NCBI GenBank assembly: GCA_052390275.1
Contig: JBQTHD010000010.1
Coordinates: 70,450 to 134,449 of the forward strand
Length of the DNA stretch: 64,000 nucleotides
Direction: 5' to 3'
DNA from: JBQTHD01 sp052390275
GTDB lineage: Bacteria; Actinomycetota; Acidimicrobiia; Acidimicrobiales; AC-14
The translations under genes and the position numbers were made by a program. Numbering within the stretch: position 1 is the stretch's first letter; every line of letters starts with the position of its first letter. Below are positions 8,122 through 16,765 of this stretch, piece after piece. The notes under the pieces were generated by a model, which worked only from the letters and a program-made list of their open reading frames with translations, ran no database searches and was not told the origin of the DNA.

Positions 8122-8194
8122 TAGTGCTCCGCTTCGCAAGTCATGTTGACGTGTCGCCGAGCGCTCGGCGTCGAGAGCAGGCCGCACCGGACTC
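8122..8194. repeat. Palindromic repeat element, copy C (half copy)
   Basis: About 73 bp beginning TAGTGCTCCGCTTCGCAAGT match the right arm of copy A read on the opposite strand, with a handful of differences, through TCGAGAGCA to CGCACCGGACTC. Only one arm is present. The glycosyltransferase 3 frame stays open through it, but I place the real start after the repeat. Confidence 0.82.
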
Positions 8195-8216
8195 ACCCCC
8201 CGCCGATGAGGCTGGG

Positions 8217-9347
8217 GTGGCCGGGTTGCGGGTCAGCTTGGACGTCTCGGCCGTCCCCACCGCCGCCACCGGTGCCGGTCGCTACGTGATCGAACTGGCC
8301 CGGGCCCTGGCTGCTCGGCCCGATGTGGCCCTTTCGGTCATGGCTCGGGCCCAGGACCCGGCCCGCTGGGGCCAGATCGGTGTCACCACCATCGCCACCG
8401 CCCCGTCGGCGCGGTTGGCCCGGATCCTCTGGGAGCAGACCGGCCTGGCCGAGACTCTGCGCTGGGCCGGAACCGACCTCCACCATGGGCCGCACTACAC
8501 CATGCCATTGGCTTCGCCCCTCCCGGTGGTTGTGACCATTCACGACCTTTCGCTCATCACCCACCCTCAATGGCATCAACCCACCAAAGTCGCTTATTTC
8601 GGGCGGGCCATCCGCTTGGCCGCTGGGCGGGCCAATGCCCTCGTCGCGGTCAGCCAGGCCACCGCCGATCGACTGGTGGATCGGCTCGGGCCTCGGGCCC
8701 CGGTCCACGTGATTGCCCATGGCGTGGATCACCAACGCTTTCGTCCCGGGCCGGTGGTCGGCGACGCCGCCGTGTTGGCCGGATTGGGGGTTGGCTTTCC
8801 GTACGTCCTGTTCCTGGGCACCATCGAGCCCAGGAAGGACGTCGTGTCGTTGGTGGAGGCGTTCGGCCGCCTGACATCGCCCAGCGGAGGGCGCTCTGCC
8901 CATCCGGATCTGCGCCTGGTGCTGGCCGGCTCCCCCGGGTGGGGTACCGAACCGGTGTCGGCCGCAATCGCCGCCAGCCCGGCGGCCTCGCGGATAGTGC
9001 GGTTGGGCCGGGTCGATGACGGCCATGTCCCGGCCCTGCTGCGGGGAGCGGCGGCGGTGGCCTACCCGTCCCTGGAGGAGGGGTTCGGGCTACCGGCGCT
9101 CGAGGCCCTGGCCTGCGGCGCGGCCCTGGTCACCACGACCGGGTCGGCCATGGAGGAGGTGGCCGGACCTGCCGGGCTGCTGGTGGGTGCCGGAGACGTC
9201 AACGCCCTGGCGGAAGCTTTGGAGGCGTCGCTGGCCGGCGGGTCACATGTCGATGACCGCCGGCGTCTGGGTATAGAGGTGGCGGCCGGCTACACCTGGG
9301 CGGCCAGCGCCGCCGCTCACGTCGGCGTCTACCGATCAGTGCGATAG
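8217..9347 (+). CDS. GT4-type glycosyltransferase 3
   Basis: Third GT4-type glycosyltransferase, 376 residues from GTG 8217, which yields VAGLRVSLDVSAVPTAATGA. The open frame extends 31 codons upstream but those codons are palindromic copy C. Landmarks are GAGRYVIELARAL, VVTIHDLSLITHPQWH, VIAHGVDHQRF, LGTIEPRKD and SLEEGFGLPALEALACGAAL (E-x7-E). It resembles bacterial mannosyl- or rhamnosyltransferases, but the sugar cannot be assigned. It ends the apparent glycan gene group. A tandem repeat block follows before egtD. Confidence 0.88.
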   Translation: MAGLRVSLDVSAVPTAATGAGRYVIELARALAARPDVALSVMARAQDPARWGQIGVTTIATAPSARLARILWEQTGLAETLRWAGTDLHHGPHYTMPLASPLPVVVTIHDLSLITHPQWHQPTKVAYFGRAIRLAAGRANALVAVSQATADRLVDRLGPRAPVHVIAHGVDHQRFRPGPVVGDAAVLAGLGVGFPYVLFLGTIEPRKDVVSLVEAFGRLTSPSGGRSAHPDLRLVLAGSPGWGTEPVSAAIAASPAASRIVRLGRVDDGHVPALLRGAAAVAYPSLEEGFGLPALEALACGAALVTTTGSAMEEVAGPAGLLVGAGDVNALAEALEASLAGGSHVDDRRRLGIEVAAGYTWAASAAAHVGVYRSVR

Positions 9348-9398
9348 GGAGTCCAGCGAAGCGCAGCCGCCTTGGTCGCCATCACCGCCCTGGCCAGC

Positions 9399-9545
9399 CG
9401 CACCCGCCTTGGTTACCGCACCCGCCTTGGTTACCGCACCCGCCTTGGTCCGCCGCACCCGCCTTGGTCCGCCGCACCCCCCTTGGTCCGCCGCACCCCC
9501 CTTGGTTACCGCACCCGCCTTGGTTACCGCACCCGCCTTGGATAC
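9399..9545. repeat. 18-bp tandem repeat (about eight units) upstream of egtD
   Basis: The unit CGCACCCGCCTTGGTTAC is repeated about eight times in two close variants; some units have GGTCCGC in place of GGTTAC. The block fills half of the 291-bp gap between glycosyltransferase 3 and egtD. A frame runs through it (Arg-Thr-Arg-Leu-Gly-Tyr repeats) into egtD, but no EgtD has such a leader, so I treat it as a non-coding minisatellite. Confidence 0.88.
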
Positions 9546-9638
9546 TTAGTGCCACTAGCGTTGTTGTGCCTCGGTTGCCGACGGAGCGACCGCCGCCCCA
9601 CCGTCGTCGTTAACTTCCCCGCCGGGAGGAGCCACCCC

Positions 9639-10811
9639 ATGACCACCGCCTCTCGATCCCGGGCCGTTCGGGCGGATGCATCCGGGCCGGGTCGATCTGT
9701 TCTTCACCATGGCGCGCAGCCGACGCCACACCAGTCCACCGCCTCCCAGTCCGCCGCCTCCCAGCTGGCTACCTCCCAGCCGGCTACCTCCCAGCAAACC
9801 GCTATGCAGCCGCCGACCTTGTCATCGGCGGTTCCGCCATCCGGCGGGCGGCACGAGATTGAGGTTCTCTTCAACGCTGGACGGTGGCGGGAGCAACTGC
9901 TGGCCGAGACCGCGGCGGGCCTGTCGGGCCTGGCCAAGGAAGTGCCGGCAACCTGGCTCTATGACGACGTGGGCAGCACCCTGTTCGAGGCCATCACCCG
10001 CCTCGACGCCTACTACCCGACCCGCGCCGAGCGGTCGATTCTCGAAGCCCGGGCCCAAGAGGTGGCCAGGCTGAGCGGAGCGGCAACGCTGGTGGAATTG
10101 GGGGCGGGGAGCGCAGCCAAGACCCGGGTCCTGCTCGACGGGCTGCGCGCGGTGGGAACCCTGCGCCGTTACGTACCGGTGGACGTGGCCGAGCCAACTT
10201 TGCGGGCAGCGGCTGCCTCGGTGGCCTCGGAATACCCCGACGTCAACGTCCACGGAGTGGTCGGCGATTTCCGCCAGCCCGCCCCGGCCCAGGCCGACGA
10301 TGGCCCCCGGCTGGTGGCATTCCTGGGTGGAACCATCGGGAACCTCACTCCACAGGAGCGAAAAGAGTTCTTCTGCAACCTGGTGGATGCCATGGGGCCG
10401 GGAGATTCATTCCTGCTGGGAACCGACCTGGTCAAGGATCCATCCCGGTTGGTGGCTGCCTACGATGATCCCGCCGGGGTCACCGCAGCGTTCAACCGCA
10501 ACGTGTTGTCCCATCTCAACCGGGAGCTGGGGGCCAATTTCCGTCCCGAGAGGTTCGATCACGTGGCCCGGTTCGACCCGGAGCCTGATTGGGTCCAGAT
10601 GCTTCTGGTGGCCACCGAGCCGATGAGGGTGTCGGTGCCGGGGCTGGATATCGAAATCGGCCTGTTGGCCGGAGAGCCGATCCAGACTGAGATCAGCACC
10701 AAGTTCCGCCGGGCGGGGGTGACAGCGGAGATGGCGGCGGCCGGGATGAGCCCCGGGGCATGGTGGACCGATCCGGCCGGCGACTACGCCCTTTCGCTCT
10801 GGCACCGATGA
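9639..10811 (+). CDS. egtD: L-histidine N(alpha)-methyltransferase (ergothioneine synthesis)
   Basis: Trimethylates the alpha-amino group of histidine with three SAM to give hercynine. ATG 9639 is chosen because GGGAGGA lies about 9 nt upstream. Residues 1-65 are an unusual low-complexity Ser/Gln/Thr-rich leader. The family core then begins at HEIEVLFNAGRW. Core motifs are TWLYDDVGSTLFEAIT, TRAERSIL, the SAM loop ELGAGSAAKTRVLLDGL, VDVAEPTL, and FLGGTIGNLTPQER. The core is the usual size (about 320 residues), so the leader is an addition. The stop codon overlaps the egtB ATG, so the two are translationally coupled. Confidence 0.94.
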   Translation: MTTASRSRAVRADASGPGRSVLHHGAQPTPHQSTASQSAASQLATSQPATSQQTAMQPPTLSSAVPPSGGRHEIEVLFNAGRWREQLLAETAAGLSGLAKEVPATWLYDDVGSTLFEAITRLDAYYPTRAERSILEARAQEVARLSGAATLVELGAGSAAKTRVLLDGLRAVGTLRRYVPVDVAEPTLRAAAASVASEYPDVNVHGVVGDFRQPAPAQADDGPRLVAFLGGTIGNLTPQERKEFFCNLVDAMGPGDSFLLGTDLVKDPSRLVAAYDDPAGVTAAFNRNVLSHLNRELGANFRPERFDHVARFDPEPDWVQMLLVATEPMRVSVPGLDIEIGLLAGEPIQTEISTKFRRAGVTAEMAAAGMSPGAWWTDPAGDYALSLWHR

Positions 10812-12235
10812 CAGCCCCGTCGGGGTTGTCGACCTCGGTACCCACGGCTTCACGACCGGGCGCCGCTTCGGCGGCCACCGATCTTCAGGTTGCCACCGAC
10901 CATCAGGTTCCCACCGACGTTCAGGTTCTCACCGACAAAGAGGACGCAAAGCCGGCGGACACCCAGGCCGAGGCCTACATGGCGGTCCGGCATCTGACTG
11001 AAGCCTTGGCTGCCCCGCTGTCGGCTGAGGATCAGACGGTGCAGACGATGGCCGATGTCAGTCCGACCAAATGGCACCGGGCCCACGTCACCTGGTTCTT
11101 CGAGACCTTCCTGCTTGGCCCGAACGTCGCCTCCTACCGGCCCTATCACCCAAGCTTTGCCTACCTCTTCAACTCCTATTACGAGGCAGCGGGGCCGCGC
11201 CACAGCAGGGCCGAAAGGGGTTTGATCACCCGACCGGGCATCGAGGAGGTGGCCGCCTACCGGCGTTCGGTCGACAGGGCGGTGGCCGACTGGTTGGCAC
11301 AAGGGGGGGCTGACCCAAACCGGGACCCGGCGCTGGCCAACCTGGTGGCGTTGGGTCTGCAACACGAGCAGCAGCATCAGGAACTATTGGTCATGGACAT
11401 CACCCACGTCCTGTCGTGCCACCCTGACCGACCCACCTACGGCCGCCTTCCGTGGTGGCCAACCAGGTCGATGTCGTCGGGATCCCAACTCTGCGGCCTG
11501 GGTGCAGGCCCGGCGCGATCGGGCCCGGGTCGCGGGCGCCAAGTCTCGGAGTCGGCCCGGTGGACGACCACCCGGTCCGGGTTGATCGACACCGGTCATG
11601 GGGGGGTCGGGTTCGCATTCGACAACGAGCACCCCCGCCACGCCCAGTGGATGAACCCCTTCGGGGTCGGCCTCGACCTGGTGACCAACGGGCAGTGGTG
11701 GGAGTTCATGGCCAGCGGCGGTTACCAGCGGCCGGAACTGTGGATGTCCGACGGGTGGCACACGGCCAAAGCGCACGGTTGGGACGCCCCTGGCTACTGG
11801 CAGGCCGAAGGTGACGGGTGGTTGGGCTATGGCCCGGGCGGGGTTGAACCGGTGGATTCGGCGGCGCCGGTCACCCACGTCAGTTGGTACGAGGCCGACG
11901 CCTTCGCCCGGTGGGCCGGCGCCCGGTTGCCCACCGAGGCCGAATGGGAGTCCTCAGCCCCCGAACCGGGCCGGCCGGGGACCCACCACGGGTCCGGCTG
12001 GTACGACCAGGTCTGGCAGTGGACGGGAAGTCCCTACATCGCCTACCCAGGCTTCGCCCCGGCACCCGGCGCGGTGGGCGAGTACAACGGGAAGTTCATG
12101 GTCAATCGGTTCGTCCTCCGGGGAAGTTCCCGGGCCACCCCGCCCGGCCACGCCCGACGCACCTACCGGAATTTCTATCCCCCATCGGCCCGGTGGGCTT
12201 TCACCGGGCTGCGCTTGGCCCGCGACGCCGGCTGA
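10808..12235 (+). CDS. egtB: Hercynine sulfoxide synthase (iron-dependent, ergothioneine synthesis)
   Basis: Joins hercynine to a cysteine or gamma-glutamylcysteine with O2 at a non-heme iron. The N-terminal DinB-like domain has KWHRAHVTWFFETFLL and the iron-binding HEQQHQE (H-x3-H-x-E). The C-terminal FGE-sulfatase-like domain has VTNGQWWEFM, PTEAEWE and RGSSRATPPGHARRTYRNFY. Length is 475 residues. Residues 15-45 hold an odd repeat of the type TDxQV, echoing the low-complexity leader of EgtD. ATG 10808 overlaps the egtD stop. No egtC or egtA follows, so cysteine may be used directly, or the missing steps are encoded elsewhere. Confidence 0.92.
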   Translation: MTAPSGLSTSVPTASRPGAASAATDLQVATDHQVPTDVQVLTDKEDAKPADTQAEAYMAVRHLTEALAAPLSAEDQTVQTMADVSPTKWHRAHVTWFFETFLLGPNVASYRPYHPSFAYLFNSYYEAAGPRHSRAERGLITRPGIEEVAAYRRSVDRAVADWLAQGGADPNRDPALANLVALGLQHEQQHQELLVMDITHVLSCHPDRPTYGRLPWWPTRSMSSGSQLCGLGAGPARSGPGRGRQVSESARWTTTRSGLIDTGHGGVGFAFDNEHPRHAQWMNPFGVGLDLVTNGQWWEFMASGGYQRPELWMSDGWHTAKAHGWDAPGYWQAEGDGWLGYGPGGVEPVDSAAPVTHVSWYEADAFARWAGARLPTEAEWESSAPEPGRPGTHHGSGWYDQVWQWTGSPYIAYPGFAPAPGAVGEYNGKFMVNRFVLRGSSRATPPGHARRTYRNFYPPSARWAFTGLRLARDAG

Positions 12236-12354
12236 GCCCATTGGGCGCGTCCAGCCTCCGAGGCCCAGTCCCCCCGAGGCCCAGTCCCCCCGAGGCCCCC
12301 CAGACCGTCCCTACTGGCCGCAGGCGTTGACCGCCCCGAGCCCGGTGTCCGGGT

Positions 12355-12828
12355 TCAGGCTTCTTCGGGGCTCGGGCCCTCCGCCAGGCTGCTCGGATCG
12401 GATGGAACGTCCACGCCGTACTGACGCAGTATGTCCATGGGAACCCGTTCCAGCACACGCTCATGGGTGGAGGCCAGCACGACCGGTGCGGCCGCCCCGT
12501 CGAAGTGGGCGCGCAGCCAGTTGTTGGCGGTCACGCACCAGCGGTCTCCCGGAACAAGGCCGGGGAAGCGGAACCGGGGCATCGGGGTGGAGAGGTCGTT
12601 GCCGATGCTGCGCTGGTGGGCCAGAAACTCAGCGGTGACCACCGCGCAGATGGTGTGGCTGCCCAGGTCCTCGGGGCCGGTGCTGCAGCAGCCGTCACGA
12701 AAGAAGCCGGTCATGGGGTCCGTCCCACAGGATTCCAGCGGGGCTCCCAGCACATTGCGATCGGCCACCCCCGCAGTATTCCCGCCCACCTGCCCCGGAG
12801 GCCAGCGGGACAGCCTCAACGCGCCCAT
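12355..12828 (-). CDS. DUF2237 family protein
   Basis: A protein of 157 residues with the conserved DUF2237 pattern: NVLGAPLESCGTDPMTGFFR, then DGCCSTGPEDLGSHTICAVVT, GNDLSTPMPRFRFPGLVPGD and RWCVTANNW. The family is widespread and uncharacterised, with conserved Cys and His residues that may bind a metal. ATG 12828 is chosen; the open frame runs to 13005 but the upstream part is not conserved. A GTG closer to NVLG would also suit the family. It is divergent from the ABC-F gene with 107 bp between, which must hold both promoters. Function unknown. Confidence 0.85.
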   Translation of the reverse strand: MGALRLSRWPPGQVGGNTAGVADRNVLGAPLESCGTDPMTGFFRDGCCSTGPEDLGSHTICAVVTAEFLAHQRSIGNDLSTPMPRFRFPGLVPGDRWCVTANNWLRAHFDGAAAPVVLASTHERVLERVPMDILRQYGVDVPSDPSSLAEGPSPEEA

Positions 12829-12941
12829 GGCGCAGATCGAGGGGTCAAAGCCCCGGTAGAGTTCACCCGGCGCGAGGCCACGAGCCCGATGTTCATCTCC
12901 GGCCCCTACGCTCGCCCGTCCCCTAATCGTCAGGCTTGGTG

Positions 12942-14588
12942 ATGCTGCGCGTCCACGAATTACGAATCGAGATCGGCGCCCGGCGTCTGGTGGACGACGC
13001 TTCATTCACGCTGGCCGCGGGGGAGAAGGTGGCCCTGGTGGGGCCCAACGGGGCGGGCAAGACCACTCTGCTGCGAACCCTGGCCGGCGAGCACCCGGCT
13101 GCGGCCGGACGGGTGGAAAGGCCGGCGTCGGTGGGTTGGCTGGCTCAGGAAACCGCGCCGGCCCCGGGGACGGCCGGCCGCCTGGTCTTCGACCATCTGG
13201 TGGCCGCCAGCCCATTGTCGGCTCAACGAACTGAACTGGACGAGGCAGCGGCGGCCATGGCCGATTCACATCTGCCCGCCGACGCCATTGCTGCGGCGGT
13301 GGAGCGCTACGGCGAGTTGGAGTCGGCCTTTTCGGCTGAAGGCGGCTACAACCTGGATTCGACCGCCGAGCGTATTGCCGCCGGCCTGGGCCTGGACACC
13401 GATGCTCTGCTGGCCGAGGTCGGTTCCTTGTCGGGAGGCCAGCGCCGCCGCCTGGAGTTGGCCCGGCTTCTGTTGGCCGGCGGGGACCTGTTGGTGCTGG
13501 ACGAGCCCACCAACCACCTCGATGCCGAGGCCAAGGCTTTTGTCATGGGGCTACTGAGGTCCACTTCGTCGGCGGTGCTTGTGGTCAGCCACGACATCGA
13601 GTTGATGAACGACGCCATCGACCGGGTTCTGTCGCTGGAGGCCGGGCGCCTGACCGCCTACCGGGGCACCTACGCCCAGTTCCTGCGCAAGCGGGCCGAG
13701 CGCACCGAAGCCGAGGCCCGGGTGGCCGCCAATGCCGCCACCGAGATTGCCCGCCTCGAGCGCACCGCCGACCGCTTCCGCCAGGGCAATGCCACCTCGG
13801 CCCGCCGGCGCCGGGCTCTGGAGGGTCGCATCGAGCGCATCAACCGTCAGCAGGCCGATGCCCCGCCCCCGCCCAAACGCACCCCACCAAGGATTCGTTT
13901 TCCCGACCCGGCCCGCTCCGGCGACGTGGTACTTCGGGTGGACCGGCTGAACAAGCGACTGGGAGCCCACCCGGTGCTTTCGGGGGTCGGCTTCACGGTC
14001 AGCCGGGGGGAGCGACTCCTTGTGGTGGGACCCAATGGGGCCGGTAAGACTACCCTGCTGCGTTGCCTGGCCGGGGTGTACACCGCCGACTCCGGGTCCC
14101 TCCGTTTGGGGGCGAACGTGGCCATTGGGTACTACGCCCAGGAACACGATGACATTCCCGCCGGAGCCAGCGTCTTTTCTCTGATGCAGCGGGCCGCGGC
14201 GGCCGAGGCGACCACGTCGGGGCTGCGGGCCATCCTCGGCCACTTCGGCCTCACTGGGGACGTGGCCGACCAGGAGGCGTCAACCTTGTCGGGCGGGGAA
14301 AAGACCAAACTGTCCCTGGCCCGCCTGGTGGCGGGAAGGGCCAACCTGCTTTTGCTCGACGAGCCCACCAACAACCTGGACCCCGCCTCCCGGGAGGCCG
14401 TCCTGGGGGCACTGACCCACTATCGAGGCACGGTGGTCCTGGTCAGCCACGATGCCGACTTCGTCAACGAGTTGGCCCCCAGCCAGGCGGTGGCCCTGCC
14501 CTCGGGCAAGGTCCTTCCCTTCGACGAACGAATGATCGAACTGGTTACCCGGACCGAACCCGACCTCACCCAGGGCCGTAGCGCCTGA
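12942..14588 (+). CDS. ABC-F family ATPase
   Basis: A soluble protein with two ATP-binding cassettes and no membrane segments, of the kind that acts on ribosomes (translation factor or antibiotic protection). Each half has a Walker A loop (GPNGAGKTTLLR, twice), a signature (SLSGGQRRRLELARLLLAG and TLSGGEKTKLSLARLVAG) and a Walker B (LLVLDEPTNHLD and LLLLDEPTNNLD). The halves are joined by a charged linker rich in Arg and Glu near residues 240-310, as in ABC-F proteins. ATG 12942 is used; TTG 12936 is two codons upstream. Which ABC-F subgroup it belongs to is not clear. Confidence 0.9.
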   Translation: MLRVHELRIEIGARRLVDDASFTLAAGEKVALVGPNGAGKTTLLRTLAGEHPAAAGRVERPASVGWLAQETAPAPGTAGRLVFDHLVAASPLSAQRTELDEAAAAMADSHLPADAIAAAVERYGELESAFSAEGGYNLDSTAERIAAGLGLDTDALLAEVGSLSGGQRRRLELARLLLAGGDLLVLDEPTNHLDAEAKAFVMGLLRSTSSAVLVVSHDIELMNDAIDRVLSLEAGRLTAYRGTYAQFLRKRAERTEAEARVAANAATEIARLERTADRFRQGNATSARRRRALEGRIERINRQQADAPPPPKRTPPRIRFPDPARSGDVVLRVDRLNKRLGAHPVLSGVGFTVSRGERLLVVGPNGAGKTTLLRCLAGVYTADSGSLRLGANVAIGYYAQEHDDIPAGASVFSLMQRAAAAEATTSGLRAILGHFGLTGDVADQEASTLSGGEKTKLSLARLVAGRANLLLLDEPTNNLDPASREAVLGALTHYRGTVVLVSHDADFVNELAPSQAVALPSGKVLPFDERMIELVTRTEPDLTQGRSA

Positions 14589-14761
14589 ACAGCCAGGACC
14601 ATTAGCTGGCCGGGCCTCCGGCCGGCCGACGGGATGCACCCGTTGGCACCACCCTCAAGCCCGTCCCCACGAGGCCCGGATGATCGGAACCCTCGTCGAT
14701 CCCGGGGTTGGTGTCGACCACGACTACACGCCGGCCGGGACGAGGCGTGAACCTCAACCGG

Positions 14762-15160
14762 TCAGGCCGGCGCCTCGACGACGAACGAGAGGGCGTCGGC
14801 CGCATCGGCCATCCGAGGGTCGTAGGTGACCACGGCCCGCAGATCGGCACCGATCAGACGGGCCGACGCCAGGTGGATGGCATCGAGGGACCGCAACATC
14901 GACCCGGGCGCCAGCGTGGCCGCCTCGTCGAGCAGGGTGCGGTCGATGTTGACTTGGTCCACGCGAGCGAGTAGCCGCCTGGCCTGGGCGACGGCCGCCG
15001 ACCCGCCGGCGGCCACGGCTCGCACCACCTCAACCCGGGCGAGGGCGCTCGTCACCCGCCCGTCGGTGCGACGCCGACGGAGAAAGCCGAGCAGTGCGCC
15101 CGACTCCGGCTCCATCTTGACCAGCTTCACGAGCGCGGAGGAGTCCAGGTACAACCTCAC
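14762..15160 (-). CDS. vapC: PIN-domain ribonuclease toxin (VapC-like)
   Basis: A 132-residue PIN nuclease. The acidic metal-binding residues are visible: D6 in MRLYLDSSALVKL, E44 in ARVEVVRAV, D93 in LRSLDAIHLASA and D114 in VVTYDPRM. VapC toxins cut tRNA or rRNA when the antitoxin is lost. Its ATG overlaps the antitoxin stop by 4 nt (15157-15160), so it is made as a coupled pair. The 173 bp downstream, before the ABC-F end, holds nothing recognisable. The catalytic set looks complete, so the toxin is probably active. Confidence 0.92.
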   Translation of the reverse strand: MRLYLDSSALVKLVKMEPESGALLGFLRRRRTDGRVTSALARVEVVRAVAAGGSAAVAQARRLLARVDQVNIDRTLLDEAATLAPGSMLRSLDAIHLASARLIGADLRAVVTYDPRMADAADALSFVVEAPA

Positions 15161-15423
15161 CGTTCGTTGGCCCGCATCTCCGCCAGTACCGCGGATGCGT
15201 CAACGTCGTACTCGCCCGGCGCTTCGTCGGTCACGTCGGTGCCGTCCGCGGCCGGTGTGACCCTGCCACTTGCGACCATGCCGGCCCAGGCGTCGGAACT
15301 GATCGGGACGATCCGCGCCACCGGGCGCCCCCGGTCCGTGACCTCCAGGCTCTCGCCGCGTGCGACGCGATCCAGGTAGCGACTGGCGTGTTGACGGAGC
15401 TCTCGCACCCCGATTCGATCCAT
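15157..15423 (-). CDS. Phd/YefM-type antitoxin partner of VapC
   Basis: An 88-residue antitoxin: MDRIGVRELRQHASRYLDRV is the Phd-type DNA-binding fold and EVTDRGRPVARIVPI is its conserved beta-hairpin. The C-terminus from about residue 55 is acidic (YDVDASAVLAEMRANER) and would bind and neutralise the PIN toxin encoded by the overlapping gene. A perfect palindrome sits one base upstream of the ATG (15425-15439), so the protein probably represses its own operon. The start is fixed by the palindrome and the family N-terminus. Confidence 0.92.
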   Translation of the reverse strand: MDRIGVRELRQHASRYLDRVARGESLEVTDRGRPVARIVPISSDAWAGMVASGRVTPAADGTDVTDEAPGEYDVDASAVLAEMRANER

Positions 15424-15424
15424 A

Positions 15425-15439
15425 TGCTACAAAGTAGCA
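15425..15439. promoter_or_regulatory. Operator palindrome of the VapBC-like operon
   Basis: TGCTAC-AAA-GTAGCA is a perfect 6+3+6 inverted repeat ending one base before the antitoxin start codon. Phd-type antitoxins bind such sites over their own promoter. The position implies a very short or absent 5' leader. Confidence 0.72.
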
Positions 15440-15524
15440 CCAGGGTTCAAAGGGAGGCGGCCTTTGGTCGTTATCCGGCCGCGGTCGCCGGGGACCTGAT
15501 GGGACTCCCCTGAAGCGGTGCCCT

Positions 15525-15637
15525 GACCATGAACGCTTGCCCGCGTGGCTCGGGCAACGTCGCTCTCCGATCGTGGCGTGATGTCCTCGGCGGTGCCCTG
15601 ACCATTGCCCGCGTGGCGCGGAGCCACGCGGCAATGG
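15525..15637. repeat. Repeat with strong hairpin, related to the cofD leader
   Basis: The 323-bp gap between the antitoxin and the next gene has no recognisable gene. It contains GACCATGAACGCTTGCCCGC at 15525, part of a 25-bp match (24 of 25) to 2091-2115 at the cofD start. At 15602-15637 a hairpin pairs CCATTGCCCGCGTGGC with GCCACGCGGCAATGG, with one bulged C. Related pieces lie near 2224-2245. This is a second small dispersed repeat family. Confidence 0.72.
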
Positions 15638-15746
15638 CCAGGACACCAGCCCCGGGAAGGTTCGTGAGAACGGGCTGAGCAGTCGGCCGTCTCCTCCTCG
15701 TCCTCCAGGTCGGCCGTCGGCACGCAGGGACTGACATGCTGAACGC

Positions 15747-16436
15747 GTGCAGCCCGTGCTTACAGAGGCAGCCCGCCCCAACGCCGAGTGGTGCGACCTG
15801 ATCTGTCGGACCCACGGCATCGAGACCCGGGTCGATGCTGATGCCTGGGTCTCGTTGCGCCGGTCCCCGCCGCTTTATCCGGACATGGTCATGCTTCGCG
15901 AGGGTCCGCGAGGCACCGACGCCCTGCGGCGGGTGGACCGTTCGCCGGGCTGCTCGGTCAAAGACAGCTTCGCGTGCCTTGACCTGACGTCCGAGGGCTT
16001 CCGCCCGCTCTTCGACGCGGAGTGGATCCTCCGCCCGCCAGCGTCACCCGCGACCGGAAGCGACTTCGTCTGGAGCGCGGCACGCACGCCGGATGCGCTC
16101 CGGACTTGGGGCGCTGCGCACGGCGGCGGTGACGTCTTTCTTCCCCCGCTCCTCGAAGAACCTGCGGTGGCGATCCTTGTGGCCCGCGACGCCTCAGCCA
16201 CCATCGTCGCCGGCGTCATCGGTCATCGTTGCGATGCCGTCGTCGGCCTCTCCAATCTGTTCAGTGCGGTCCCTGATCCGGACCGCGTGTGGGCGGACGC
16301 CGTCGCAGCGATCTCGGCGTGGGCGCCCGGGCGGCGCCTGGTCGGGTACGAGAGGGGAGCGAGCCTGGCGGCAGCGCACCGCGCAGGTTTCGCCAGCATC
16401 GGCGCGGTGCGCGTGTGGATCCGTGACAGCCCCTGA
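15747..16436 (+). CDS. Uncharacterised GNAT-like protein
   Basis: A 229-residue protein starting with GTG 15747. The second half (AVAILVARDASATIVAGVIG, VVGLSNLF and a closing LAAAHRAGFASIGAVRVWI) resembles the tail of GNAT acetyltransferases, where a glycine-rich segment precedes a final strand. The first half (NAEWCDLICRTHGIETRVDADAWVS-type sequence) resembles actinobacterial proteins with no known role. No membrane segment or signal is present. It stands alone, followed by 329 bp (16437-16765) in which I see no gene or clear structure. An acetyltransferase role is a guess. Confidence 0.65.
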   Translation: MQPVLTEAARPNAEWCDLICRTHGIETRVDADAWVSLRRSPPLYPDMVMLREGPRGTDALRRVDRSPGCSVKDSFACLDLTSEGFRPLFDAEWILRPPASPATGSDFVWSAARTPDALRTWGAAHGGGDVFLPPLLEEPAVAILVARDASATIVAGVIGHRCDAVVGLSNLFSAVPDPDRVWADAVAAISAWAPGRRLVGYERGASLAAAHRAGFASIGAVRVWIRDSP

Positions 16437-16765
16437 TGTTGTCGGGGTGGTGGACGACCCCGAACACGGTCCGCCTCGACGAGCCCGTGGTGATCTGCGC
16501 CGTTCTCGACGGCGACCTTCGACGCTGCTGATCCCCGAGCCGGACAAGGTCGCGGCGCGCCGGCCGCAGCACGCACAGACCGCTAAGGCGACGTCGTCGT
16601 CGAGGGTCACGCCGCGCTTCGGCAACCCGCGTTCGGCACCGCCTGTGTGAAGGAGAACTTTGACCATGTGTGGCAAAGCGGTGGTCATTCGATTCCGCGT
16701 GTCGGGAGCGGTCGAGCTATGCATGCGACGGTGAGCCTGAGGGTCCTCCACCGTGGAGGGGATGC

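Noticed and set aside
9372..9638. N-terminal extension of EgtD through the 18-bp repeats
   Set aside because: A good ribosome-binding site precedes ATG 9639, and the repeat-encoded sequence is unlike any EgtD.
16437..16765. Gene in the 329-bp gap, such as a minus-strand frame starting near 16670
   Set aside because: No frame has conserved motifs, and the frames overlap GNAT-like gene shadows. I see only unassigned sequence.
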